NCBI RefSeq assembly: GCF_000170855.1
Contig: NZ_ABCQ01000008.1
Location: 62,001 to 126,000 of the forward strand
Length of the DNA stretch: 64,000 nucleotides
Source of the DNA: Moritella sp. PE36
GTDB lineage: Bacteria; Pseudomonadota; Gammaproteobacteria; Enterobacterales; Moritellaceae
Direction: 5' to 3'
Shown here: positions 19,194 through 27,371 of the stretch, one piece after another
How the letters are laid out: every line of letters starts with the position of its first letter
How positions within the stretch are numbered: the stretch's first letter is position 1
The notes under the pieces: model-generated
Told to the model about the DNA's origin: nothing
Databases searched by the model: none
Seen by the model: only the letters and a program-made list of their open reading frames with translations
Translations under genes and position numbers: made by a program

Positions 19194-19637
19194 TTAGGTC
19201 CGCTCATCTTTAGGTGTTTCCATCACCACCAGTGTGGTGATGGAGTTTACTTGTGGGATCTCGCCTAGCACATCAGAATGAAAGCATTTATAAGCGGTCA
19301 GATCTGCAGTCTCGACGCGAAGCAGATATTCGTTTGCACCAGTGACATTGTGGCACTCGGTCACCTGCTCTACATCCATGATCTGTTCTTCAAAACCACG
19401 TTGTGATTTTTTACTATGGCTCGACAGACCAATCGTGACATAAGCAATAAAACCAATACCCAGTTTTTTTGAATTTAACACAGCGCGATAGCCCTGAATA
19501 ACGTCACTGCGTTCTAGTTCTTGCACGCGCCGTAATGTGGCTGAAGCAGATAATCCGATCCGTTCTGCAAGTTCTACATTAGACAATCTGCCGTTCAATT
19601 TAAGCTCGCGCAATATTCTTTCGTCAAACCTGTCCAT
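19194..19637 (-). CDS. Lrp/AsnC-family regulator, copy 1
   Basis: 147 residues: N-terminal helix-turn-helix (DERILRELKLNGRLSNVELA, then RIGLSASATLRRVQELERS) and C-terminal RAM ligand domain (GANEYLLRVETADLTAYKCF). ATG 19637 is preceded by AAGGA nine bases upstream; longer readings are possible but start outside the conserved domain. It diverges from a LysE-type exporter, the usual pairing in which an Lrp-like activator senses an amino acid and switches on its export. The paralogous pair at 46.5-47.7 kb has the same arrangement. Confidence 0.88.
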   Translation of the reverse strand: MDRFDERILRELKLNGRLSNVELAERIGLSASATLRRVQELERSDVIQGYRAVLNSKKLGIGFIAYVTIGLSSHSKKSQRGFEEQIMDVEQVTECHNVTGANEYLLRVETADLTAYKCFHSDVLGEIPQVNSITTLVVMETPKDERT

Positions 19638-19747
19638 AACGACCATTCCTTGTGTATTTTCATCAATTAGAGCAAATATAGACACAAAATTTACCGCATA
19701 CTTGCTTAAAATACAACTACACATAAGAACTAAAAAATGGATTAAAA

Positions 19748-20335
19748 ATGGAATATCAACAACTTATAGCTTTAATTACCTTCGCTTTTGTTTCAACCGT
19801 ATCACCAGGGCCAAACAACATTATGCTAATGACCTCTGGCGCCAATGTTGGCTTTATGCGCACTATTCCCCACATGCTCGGCATTACTTTTGGCTTTAGT
19901 TTGATGGTTGCCTTGGTCGGTTTTGGCTTGATTGGACTGTTTACAGCCTACCCAGTTGTGCAGCAAGGTTTACGCATCGCCAGTATGCTTTATCTGCTTT
20001 ATTTAGCGGTTAAGATCGCCAAAAGCAAGCCCATGACAAACCAAGCATCGGACTACAAACCGATGTCTTTCCTGTCAGCCGCCAGCTTTCAGTGGGTCAA
20101 CCCGAAGGCTTGGACGATGGCACTAACCGCAATCAGTGTTTATGCCACCTCAGCTGAGCCACAAGATATTCTGCTGGTATCGCTGATCTTTGGCCTTGTG
20201 AATGTACCTTCCGTTAGCCTGTGGACGACAGCCGGAAAGCAATTGCAGGGTATCTTACAGGCACCAACCAAGATTAAGATATTTAACTACAGCATGGCGA
20301 GCTTGCTGGTGTTTTCAATTGTGCCAATGCTTTGA
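19748..20335 (+). CDS. LysE/RhtB-family amino-acid exporter, copy 1
   Basis: 195 residues, six hydrophobic segments. Family signature SPGPNNIMLMTSGANVGF near residues 19-36 and FQWVNPKAWTMALTAIS in the second half. Members export basic or neutral amino acids such as lysine, homoserine or threonine. Divergent from an Lrp-type regulator with about 110 bases between, presumably containing the shared control region. Closely related to the exporter at 47081-47671. Confidence 0.88.
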   Translation: MEYQQLIALITFAFVSTVSPGPNNIMLMTSGANVGFMRTIPHMLGITFGFSLMVALVGFGLIGLFTAYPVVQQGLRIASMLYLLYLAVKIAKSKPMTNQASDYKPMSFLSAASFQWVNPKAWTMALTAISVYATSAEPQDILLVSLIFGLVNVPSVSLWTTAGKQLQGILQAPTKIKIFNYSMASLLVFSIVPML

Positions 20336-20383
20336 CTTTATAGGAATAATCAAACTTCAGAAGATTTTACGCCATCATAAACA

Positions 20384-20551
20384 TCAATTATTGACCCTCT
20401 GTTTTTTTACATAGGTTTTAGGTGTTAATCCTATCTGATTGTTAAGATGGCGAATGAGGTGCGGTTGATAGCTAAAACAAAATTGAAGGGTTACCCCAGC
20501 CCAATCAATATCACAGACGTTATCTTGATAAGGTATTGCCGCATATAACCG
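20384..20551 (-). pseudogene. Relic of an AraC-family regulator (C-terminal DNA-binding part)
   Basis: A 55-codon stop-to-stop frame without a usable start reads WAGVTLQFCFSYQPHLIRHL, then NNQIGLTPKTYVKKQ, the second helix-turn-helix of AraC-type regulators (xxLGFxxQxHxxRxFKxxxGxTPxxY). Upstream codons are broken by stops. No intact AraC gene is nearby. It is decayed 3' gene debris between the LysE exporter and the TonB receptor. Confidence 0.7.
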
Positions 20552-20706
20552 TCATCGTTGATGCTGCAATATCGCTTTCCAATACCAGACATAATACCGA
20601 ATGGCGTAAAAATAGAATAAAAACACCATTTTTAGTTGCCCGTCCCTTCTCAGAATAATTTTACTAACAACCTAATATAAAAATAATCACATATAGCACT
20701 GGTAAT

Positions 20707-20725
20707 GGTAATAATTATCAGTATC
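20707..20725 (+). promoter_or_regulatory. Fur box upstream of the TonB receptor
   Basis: GGTAATAATTATCAGTATC matches 15 of 19 positions of the consensus Fur box GATAATGATAATCATTATC. It lies 66 bases before the receptor start, a normal place for iron repression. Confidence 0.75.
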
Positions 20726-20790
20726 ATTCGCACCTACAATAGCTCTTTATAATAATATACTAATAAATAAGCATAAATATAGGATGTACC

Positions 20791-23058
20791 ATGCTCAAAT
20801 CAAAATTAGCTAACGCGGTCAGTAAGGCCGTTAAGCCAAAGTACTTAATAATGACTCTTCTCGTAACTTCAGCTCCAGCTTTTTCATCTGATGAAAATGT
20901 AAATAAAGAAGGTTTACAAGATCAGGAAATTACGAGAGTAGTCGGAATTAAACAGACTTTAACCAGCAATATTGCCCAATCAACCATGCGTTCAGAAGCT
21001 GACTTATCTAGTGTTCCGCGCTCAGTACAAGTAATCAACTCGGAGGTGATGGAACAACAAGATGCTTCAGACCTGAGTGATGTGGTGCAAAATGTCAGTA
21101 ACGTAACAGAGCACAATAACTTTGGTGGCACACGCGATTTATTCAAAATCCGTGGTTTTGAAGCCAATGTTTATGAAGATGGCACTCGAGTTTACGGCGT
21201 CGCTCAAGACAAAGCCGTTATTGAAGATCTCGAATCTGTCGAAGTAGTAAAAGGCCCTGAATCTGTTTTGTATGGGAATATGAGCCCTGGTGGCCTGATT
21301 AATCTGATCAGTAAACGTCCAACTCCAATTGCACAAAATCAAGTAAAAGTGACAATGGATGAACACGGTAAACAACGACTCAGTGTTGACTTCAGCGGGC
21401 CTGCGAATGACGATGGTACAGTGCTATACCGTCTGGTGGGTGTGTTTGACGATTCTGAAAGCTGGCGTGATGCTTCTGACAGTAAACAAGTATTCATTGC
21501 ACCAAGCCTTAGCTGGCTAGTCACAGACGATACGACACTCACATTCTCTTATAAATACAATAAAGAAGAACTTCCTTTCGACCGAGGTACATTGGCTGTC
21601 TCCGATGGTAATAATGGCTGGGAATTTTTAGATATTGATGAGAAACGCCTGGGCACTGATTTCTCTCGTCAGGAACGAGAAGTCCACAAGTTTGGTTTTG
21701 ACATTGATCATGACATTAACGACTACTGGTCTATGCGCTTTAAAGCACGTAATTATGAGAGAAAAGCATCGGCCGAACGTGTACATTTTTATGCATCTTC
21801 CGCAGCCTCTAGGAAAAATGGCTTTATCTATGGTCAAGACGGTGCAAAAGCCTTTGATGGTACGATCAACCGCTATCTCTATGGTAGTGAATTATCCAGT
21901 AATACCCAGTTATACTCTTGGGAAAATAATATTGAATTCAACACAGGATCTCTCGAACACCGTACAATATTAGGCGCAGATTATACTCATTATAAAGAAA
22001 AAGAGGATCAACTAGCGTCTGCAAGTTGGAGTCAAAATGAATATGCAATGTACTCAAAAGGTGTTCTACATACTCCAAATACGAGTAAAGGAAGCTTTGA
22101 TTATTACACTGGAGATCCTGCTCTAGAACCTCATCCAGATGATCTGTATAACACAAGGCAAGTCAGACAAGAACTCACTGAATACAGTATTTTCGCTCAA
22201 GATTTAATCGAGCTAAATGACTGGAATTTCGTTCTTGGCGCTCGTTATGACATCTTTAAAGCTAAGAAGGAAACTATTTGGGATCCAACTGCAGCTGCTG
22301 CCGCGAATCTCAGTAATGAATCATCAGAAAGTCCAACAGAAGCAAATATTAGCTTCCAAGCCGGCGCCTTGTACAAACTCAATAGCCAAGTGTCTTTCTT
22401 TGGTAATGTCACCGATTCTTACCTTCCGAATCAAAAATTCGACAGCGTTAAAAAAGAGTGGGTTGAAGCCCAAAACGGTAGACAGTTTGAAGTTGGTAGT
22501 AAATTATCACTATTAGGACACAAACTAAACTTGACTACTTCTGTTTTCCGCACTGATCTTAAAAATGTTGCTTATGATGGTGATATAGCAGGTAGCGTCG
22601 ACGTTTATAAACAGAAAGTCCAAGGTTTAGAGATAGATGGTGATTACGCGATCACAGATGATCTCACCGCGCTATTCTCATATGGTTATACTGATGTTGA
22701 GTTCGTTGACGCTCCAGATAGCGTAAGTAAGCCAGTGAACGTGCCAAAAAACAACGCCAGTCTTTGGTTAACATATCAGGCAAGTCATGAATGGGGCGTT
22801 GGCAGTGGCATCCGTTATATTGATGATCGCGCAGGTAACCGCCGTAAAGATTATGACTATACCCTAGATGCTTATACTCTGGTTGACGCCGCTATTTGGT
22901 ATGCACCTGACTTTGCAGATAATGACCTGAAACTTCAGCTAAATGTGAAAAACTTATTTGATAAGGATTATTACACAGCAGGCTCAGATTCAACGCAAAA
23001 CGCCGTATATTTAGGTTCACCAAGAACCGTTTCACTTAGTGCTGCATATAATTTCTAA
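20791..23058 (+). CDS. TonB-dependent siderophore receptor
   Basis: 755 residues. Signal peptide ending near residue 31 (SAPAFSS), a possible TonB box around EITRVVG, plug domain about 60-190 with SVPRSVQVINSEVM, FKIRGFEANVYEDGTRV and VEVVKGPESVLYGNMSPGG, then a 22-strand barrel finishing with NLFDKDYYTAGS and SPRTVSLSAAYNF (terminal aromatic). This is the FhuA/FoxA-like siderophore receptor subclass that takes up ferric siderophores using TonB energy. A Fur box lies upstream, AGGA precedes the ATG, and the convergent operon encodes matching inner-membrane transport. The specific siderophore cannot be read from sequence. Confidence 0.92.
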   Translation: MLKSKLANAVSKAVKPKYLIMTLLVTSAPAFSSDENVNKEGLQDQEITRVVGIKQTLTSNIAQSTMRSEADLSSVPRSVQVINSEVMEQQDASDLSDVVQNVSNVTEHNNFGGTRDLFKIRGFEANVYEDGTRVYGVAQDKAVIEDLESVEVVKGPESVLYGNMSPGGLINLISKRPTPIAQNQVKVTMDEHGKQRLSVDFSGPANDDGTVLYRLVGVFDDSESWRDASDSKQVFIAPSLSWLVTDDTTLTFSYKYNKEELPFDRGTLAVSDGNNGWEFLDIDEKRLGTDFSRQEREVHKFGFDIDHDINDYWSMRFKARNYERKASAERVHFYASSAASRKNGFIYGQDGAKAFDGTINRYLYGSELSSNTQLYSWENNIEFNTGSLEHRTILGADYTHYKEKEDQLASASWSQNEYAMYSKGVLHTPNTSKGSFDYYTGDPALEPHPDDLYNTRQVRQELTEYSIFAQDLIELNDWNFVLGARYDIFKAKKETIWDPTAAAAANLSNESSESPTEANISFQAGALYKLNSQVSFFGNVTDSYLPNQKFDSVKKEWVEAQNGRQFEVGSKLSLLGHKLNLTTSVFRTDLKNVAYDGDIAGSVDVYKQKVQGLEIDGDYAITDDLTALFSYGYTDVEFVDAPDSVSKPVNVPKNNASLWLTYQASHEWGVGSGIRYIDDRAGNRRKDYDYTLDAYTLVDAAIWYAPDFADNDLKLQLNVKNLFDKDYYTAGSDSTQNAVYLGSPRTVSLSAAYNF

Positions 23059-23085
23059 TATTGTATCAGTATGAATGATTAAGAT

Positions 23086-23110
23086 AGAGGGACTCAATGA
23101 GTCCCTCTTT
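23086..23110. terminator. Terminator between TonB receptor and nitroreductase
   Basis: AGAGGGACTC (23086-23095) and GAGTCCCTCT (23099-23108) form a perfect 10-bp stem with loop AAT and a T-run on the plus strand. It serves the receptor and may also stop the converging operon. Confidence 0.9.
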
Positions 23111-23136
23111 TAGTTTAATTCGATTGATTGTTAATA

Positions 23137-23736
23137 TTATTTTCCAAAAAGTGGGGTCGGTGTTTGTCCTAATCCCTGCCATTCAAAACAATATCGGTCT
23201 GGCGACTGACGTTTAATCTTCTTCACAAAATGGGGGGTTGGCGTTCCTACTGCAATGGCGCCCACGACCTGATCGTCAGGTTTCATACCAAACATAGGCT
23301 TAACATCGTTATTAGCTAAAAAGGTATACCAGAGACCACCATAACCCATTAAGTGCAGACCATTCATGATGTTCTGAGCCGCGGCCCCGACGCACAAGCG
23401 TTGATCCCACAGCGATACTTTGTGCTCAGGGTCAAGATCCGTTACCACCATAATCATCATAGGTACCGCAGCGACCTCTCTTGCAGAACGATAGGCTTTA
23501 TCTTTTACTTCGCCATCAGGGGATTGGCGCTTGTATAACTCTAGCGTCAAGTCACCTAATTTTTGCATATTCTCACCACGAGCAACAATAAATCGCCAAG
23601 GCTTCACATTACCGTGATCAGGCGTTGTCATCACTAAATCAAACAGATTCCGCAGTTCTTCTTCAGATGGCGCGGGATGACCTAACTTAGATAAGCTATA
23701 TGAACGGCGATCAAGCAACGATTCCAACGGGTTCAT
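23137..23736 (-). CDS. Nitroreductase family protein (YdjA-like)
   Basis: 199 residues, FMN-dependent nitroreductase fold: N-terminal RRSYS motif, APSEEELRNLFDLVMTTPDH, PWRFIVARGENMQKLG, AAAQNIMNGLHLMGYGGLWY and a terminal VGAIAVGTPTP. Closest to the small YdjA group. ATG 23736 has AAGGA seven bases upstream and overlaps the preceding ABC ATPase gene by 26 bases, so it is the last gene of the exporter-yej operon. Physiological substrate unknown; in this setting it could act on an imported iron chelate or peptide, which is only an inference. Confidence 0.85.
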   Translation of the reverse strand: MNPLESLLDRRSYSLSKLGHPAPSEEELRNLFDLVMTTPDHGNVKPWRFIVARGENMQKLGDLTLELYKRQSPDGEVKDKAYRSAREVAAVPMMIMVVTDLDPEHKVSLWDQRLCVGAAAQNIMNGLHLMGYGGLWYTFLANNDVKPMFGMKPDDQVVGAIAVGTPTPHFVKKIKRQSPDRYCFEWQGLGQTPTPLFGK

Positions 23737-25279
23737 TATTAAGTTCCTTTTCTTGTTTATCATATGTATTTTCAGCTGACAGCCAATGATTAACAGACTG
23801 ACATTGCAGCTGTTTCCCTTGCTCTAATATCAAAACTTGATGGCATAGTGCTTGAAGCAGGGTTAAATCATGGGTAATCAATATTAGGCTGATTTGGCGG
23901 TTTTCCTGAATCGACTTCAGTAGCTTTATCATTCTAAATCTATTTTCTTGATCTAAAGCTGTCGTCGGTTCGTCTAAAATTAACAGCTTGGGAGAAAGAA
24001 TTAATGCTCTCGCAATCATGATGCGCTGACGCTGTCCGCCTGATAATTGGTGCGGATAACGAGTTAATAAATCGGTGGATAAACCCACATCAGCCATGAT
24101 CGTATCGAGTCGAGATGAGAGGTTTTCTGTTTGTAATTGAGCCAAACACCCTTCTGTTAGTGTTTGTGAAATCGTTAATCTGGGATTTAGACTCGAGGCG
24201 GTATCTTGAAATACGAATTGGATTTTATGCCGATGGAGTCGTAACATTCGGCGTTTTTCATTAAGCCAATCATGCTCATTAAAATAAATAGAGCCTGTCG
24301 CAGGCATAAGCCGCAACAACGCTTTCGCTAACGTAGACTTTCCTGAGCCACTCTGACCAATAATGCCAATACTTTCGCCTTCATTCAACGAAAACTGAAT
24401 GTTATCCAATAACCGCTGTGGTGCACGCCACCAACCTGTGGATTTAACATCAACAGTCAAGTTATTTACATTCAGCAAGTTTCGATTACTCGGAGAAACA
24501 GGGGGATCAAAATGCATAGGTCTCAGCAAGGCTTGCGTATATTCATGCTGTGGTGCAGTAAATAGAAGTAACGTTTGGTTATGCTCGATGACCTTACCCT
24601 GTTGTAATACCATCACGTGATCTGCAAATTGCCTAACCATATGCAGATCATGTGAGATAAGCACAATAGCCATCCCCGTTCGAGCTTGGATCTGCTTTAA
24701 CAACTGTAAAATCTGCTGACGAACATCCGGATCAAGTGCCGTCGACGGTTCATCAGCAACAAGTAGCGCAGGGTTATTCACAATCGCTAATGCAATAAGC
24801 AGTCTTTGCCTCTGTCCGCCAGACAATTGATGTGGATAACGCAACTTTAAATCAGCAGATAAACCGACTTGTTCGAGCAACTCATCAATACGTTGATTTA
24901 ATAGCGCCGTATTACCCGCTCTAAATGACTTATCCGATTTATGATGTAATAGAATAGCTCGCTTAAGCAGCCACTCGACACGCTTAACCGGATTGAGTGC
25001 CGACAAGGGTTCTTGCGACACCATTCCAATCTGCTTTCCTCGCACCTTCTGCCACTGCAGCTCAGAAAAAGTGCGGCTGTTATGCCCGTTGATATTAACA
25101 GATCCACTAGCCACCCCCGTTTTAGGTTCAATACCAAGTAATAGCTTGGATAATAGGGTTTTTCCTGCGCCACTTTCACCAACGACAGCTAAAGTTTGGC
25201 CCCTATCAACTTGAAAACTAATGTTATCTAGCAGCTTAACTTGTCCAATAGAATAACTAAGTTCCTCAACTTTCAGCAT
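23711..25279 (-). CDS. yejF: Dual-ATPase subunit of YejABEF-type ABC importer
   Basis: 522 residues with two complete nucleotide-binding domains: first Walker A GESGAGKT 34-41, signature LSGGQRQR 152-159, Walker B LLVADEPSTALD; second Walker A GQSGSGKS 308-315, LSGGQRQR and LLILDEPTTALD. OppD- and OppF-like halves fused in one chain are characteristic of YejF. It powers import through YejB/YejE at the cytoplasmic face. It overlaps yejE by 14 bases and the nitroreductase gene by 26 bases. Confidence 0.92.
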   Translation of the reverse strand: MLKVEELSYSIGQVKLLDNISFQVDRGQTLAVVGESGAGKTLLSKLLLGIEPKTGVASGSVNINGHNSRTFSELQWQKVRGKQIGMVSQEPLSALNPVKRVEWLLKRAILLHHKSDKSFRAGNTALLNQRIDELLEQVGLSADLKLRYPHQLSGGQRQRLLIALAIVNNPALLVADEPSTALDPDVRQQILQLLKQIQARTGMAIVLISHDLHMVRQFADHVMVLQQGKVIEHNQTLLLFTAPQHEYTQALLRPMHFDPPVSPSNRNLLNVNNLTVDVKSTGWWRAPQRLLDNIQFSLNEGESIGIIGQSGSGKSTLAKALLRLMPATGSIYFNEHDWLNEKRRMLRLHRHKIQFVFQDTASSLNPRLTISQTLTEGCLAQLQTENLSSRLDTIMADVGLSTDLLTRYPHQLSGGQRQRIMIARALILSPKLLILDEPTTALDQENRFRMIKLLKSIQENRQISLILITHDLTLLQALCHQVLILEQGKQLQCQSVNHWLSAENTYDKQEKELNNEPVGIVA

Positions 25280-26321
25280 GATCTGTATCCTTATAAGGGC
25301 TCAACCATTCTTGTATTGCTTCACTCATCAACACCACTAATGTCACAATGACTAAAATAGCACCACAACCTGTTAATCCTAACCAGGGTGCCTGTAGATT
25401 ATTTTTACCTTGCGAAATAAGTTCCCCCAAAGAAGGGTAACCGGCAGGTAAGCCGAACCCCAGAAAATCCAACGTGATCAGCGACCCCAAGGCCCCAGAA
25501 AATACAAACGGCAAACTACTTAATGTCGCAATAAGTGCATTGGGCATAATGTGTCGCCAAATTATTCGCCAATCTGGGACACCAACAATGAGCGCAGACT
25601 GGATATATTCGAGCTGGCGTGTTCTTAATACCTCCGCTCGAACTAACTGCGCTAAATAGTGCCAACCAAACAAGGCTAAGATCATACTCAAGGTGAAGAA
25701 ACTCGGCTGGATAAGACTCGATACGATCATCACCACAAACATCACCGGGACCGAGCCCCAAATTTCACTAACACGTTGACCAAGCAGATCGACTATCCCG
25801 CCAAAATATCCTTGCAGCGTGCCCGCAGCTAACGCCAACAACGCAATATTGACAGTGATAAAAAAGGCGAAACCAAGACTAATACGTATACCATAAAGAA
25901 GCCGAGCAAAAACATCCCGTCCCTGATCATCCAAGCCTAACCAGTTTTCAGCTGTTGGGGGTGATGGGTAGCTAAGCTCATAATTAATGGTACTGTAGCT
26001 GTAATGTACAAGTGGCCATAATGCCCAGCCTTGCTTTGCGATCTGTTCACTTAAAAAAGGATCGGTATAGTCCGCTTCTGAATCAAAATCGCCACCAAAC
26101 TGGGTTTCTGGATAACTATTGATAATAGGAACAAACAACGCCCCCTTATAACTAATAAGTAGCGGTTTATCATTTGCGATTAATTCTGCAAACAGGCTAA
26201 CAAGGAACAACATTAAAAAAACAACCGCGGCAGATTTACCTCGCCTCAATGTACCGAATCGACGACTGTCTTTCTTTGAAGTATCGGTAAAATTTACATC
26301 ATCCTGGCTAACATCCATCAT
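25266..26321 (-). CDS. yejE: ABC importer permease YejE
   Basis: 351 residues. N-terminal membrane anchor, then a periplasmic stretch with PETQFGGDFDSEADYTDPFL typical of YejE, NWLGLDDQGRDVFARLLYGI (the OppC-type entry), and five further membrane segments with the EAA-like loop SALIVGVPDWRIIWRHIMPN. Overlaps yejB by four bases (ATGA) and yejF by 14. Forms the channel with YejB for peptides such as microcin C in E. coli. Confidence 0.92.
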   Translation of the reverse strand: MMDVSQDDVNFTDTSKKDSRRFGTLRRGKSAAVVFLMLFLVSLFAELIANDKPLLISYKGALFVPIINSYPETQFGGDFDSEADYTDPFLSEQIAKQGWALWPLVHYSYSTINYELSYPSPPTAENWLGLDDQGRDVFARLLYGIRISLGFAFFITVNIALLALAAGTLQGYFGGIVDLLGQRVSEIWGSVPVMFVVMIVSSLIQPSFFTLSMILALFGWHYLAQLVRAEVLRTRQLEYIQSALIVGVPDWRIIWRHIMPNALIATLSSLPFVFSGALGSLITLDFLGFGLPAGYPSLGELISQGKNNLQAPWLGLTGCGAILVIVTLVVLMSEAIQEWLSPYKDTDHAES

Positions 26322-27370
26322 CCGTTCACCTCAGAGAAATCAACACGTGGATCAACCCAACGATATATCAGATCACCAGCCAAATTCAGCACGAGACCCA
26401 GTAACGAATAACAATATAAGATCCCCAATACCACGGGATAATCACGTTCCAATAATGCCTCAAAACCTAATAGTGCCACGCCATCTAATGAAAATACGAT
26501 TTCAACGAGCAAGGTGCCACCAATGAAAATAGACAGTAAATCTGACGGTAAACGAGCGACGATAACTAACATACTATTGGGTAACACATGATTAAAAATA
26601 GCCCCGGTTCGACTTTCTCCCATGCAAATAGCCGTATCTAAATAAGGCTGAGCCATTTGGTCAATAATAGAGTTACGTGTTAATACCGTTAACGAAGCTA
26701 AGCCACTAGCAACGCAGGCGGTGACAGGCAAACATAAATGCCAAAAATAATCCAACAGTTGTCCCATAACGGGTAAATCAGCATGATTTGAGGAGACTAA
26801 TCCCCGCAGCGGAAACCAACTAAATACCCCACCAGCAAATAAAATCAATAGCATAATAGCGATAATAAAAGTCGGTACTGCATAAGCGATAAACAAGAGT
26901 AAGCTTGATGTCGAATCAAATAAGCCACCTTGCTTATTCGCTTTCATCACCCCGAGTGGTATTGCGATTAAATAGGTTAGGAACAAAGTCCAAAACCCCA
27001 AGGACAAAGAGACTGGAAGCTTAGAAAAAATTAATTCAGCAACGGGAAGTTTACTAAAATAACTGTTCCCTAATTCGAATGATACATAACGGCGGAGTGT
27101 TTCGGTATAACGTTGCCATATAGGTTTATCAAAACCATATTCTCGTGCAATCTTTTCTCGTAGTTGCTCATCAATAAGCTCACCGTTAGTGACTTGCTCT
27201 GTCTCATCGAAAAGCGCATTCGCCGAACTATCAAGGCCTTGTTGCTTGGCTAAGGCGGCCTCAACAGGCCCGCCAGGCAATAACTGAAGCAAGAAGAAAT
27301 TGAGTGAAATAATGACAAACAGCGTCGGAAATACTAATAGCAGACGACGAATAAAATAGAAATTTAGCAT
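26318..27370 (-). CDS. yejB: ABC importer permease YejB
   Basis: 350 residues starting MLNFYFIRRLLLVFPTLFVI, the normal YejB/OppB N-terminus, followed by LNFFLLQLLPGGPVEAALA. Six membrane segments; C-terminal LVEIVFSLDGVALLGFEALL and ERDYPVVLGI are typical. I use ATG 27370, one base after the yejA stop (TAATATG), because longer readings to 27460 lie inside yejA and add an unrelated N-terminus. Coupled translation with yejA is likely as no strong ribosome site is present. Confidence 0.9.
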   Translation of the reverse strand: MLNFYFIRRLLLVFPTLFVIISLNFFLLQLLPGGPVEAALAKQQGLDSSANALFDETEQVTNGELIDEQLREKIAREYGFDKPIWQRYTETLRRYVSFELGNSYFSKLPVAELIFSKLPVSLSLGFWTLFLTYLIAIPLGVMKANKQGGLFDSTSSLLLFIAYAVPTFIIAIMLLILFAGGVFSWFPLRGLVSSNHADLPVMGQLLDYFWHLCLPVTACVASGLASLTVLTRNSIIDQMAQPYLDTAICMGESRTGAIFNHVLPNSMLVIVARLPSDLLSIFIGGTLLVEIVFSLDGVALLGFEALLERDYPVVLGILYCYSLLGLVLNLAGDLIYRWVDPRVDFSEVNG

Positions 27371-27371
27371 A

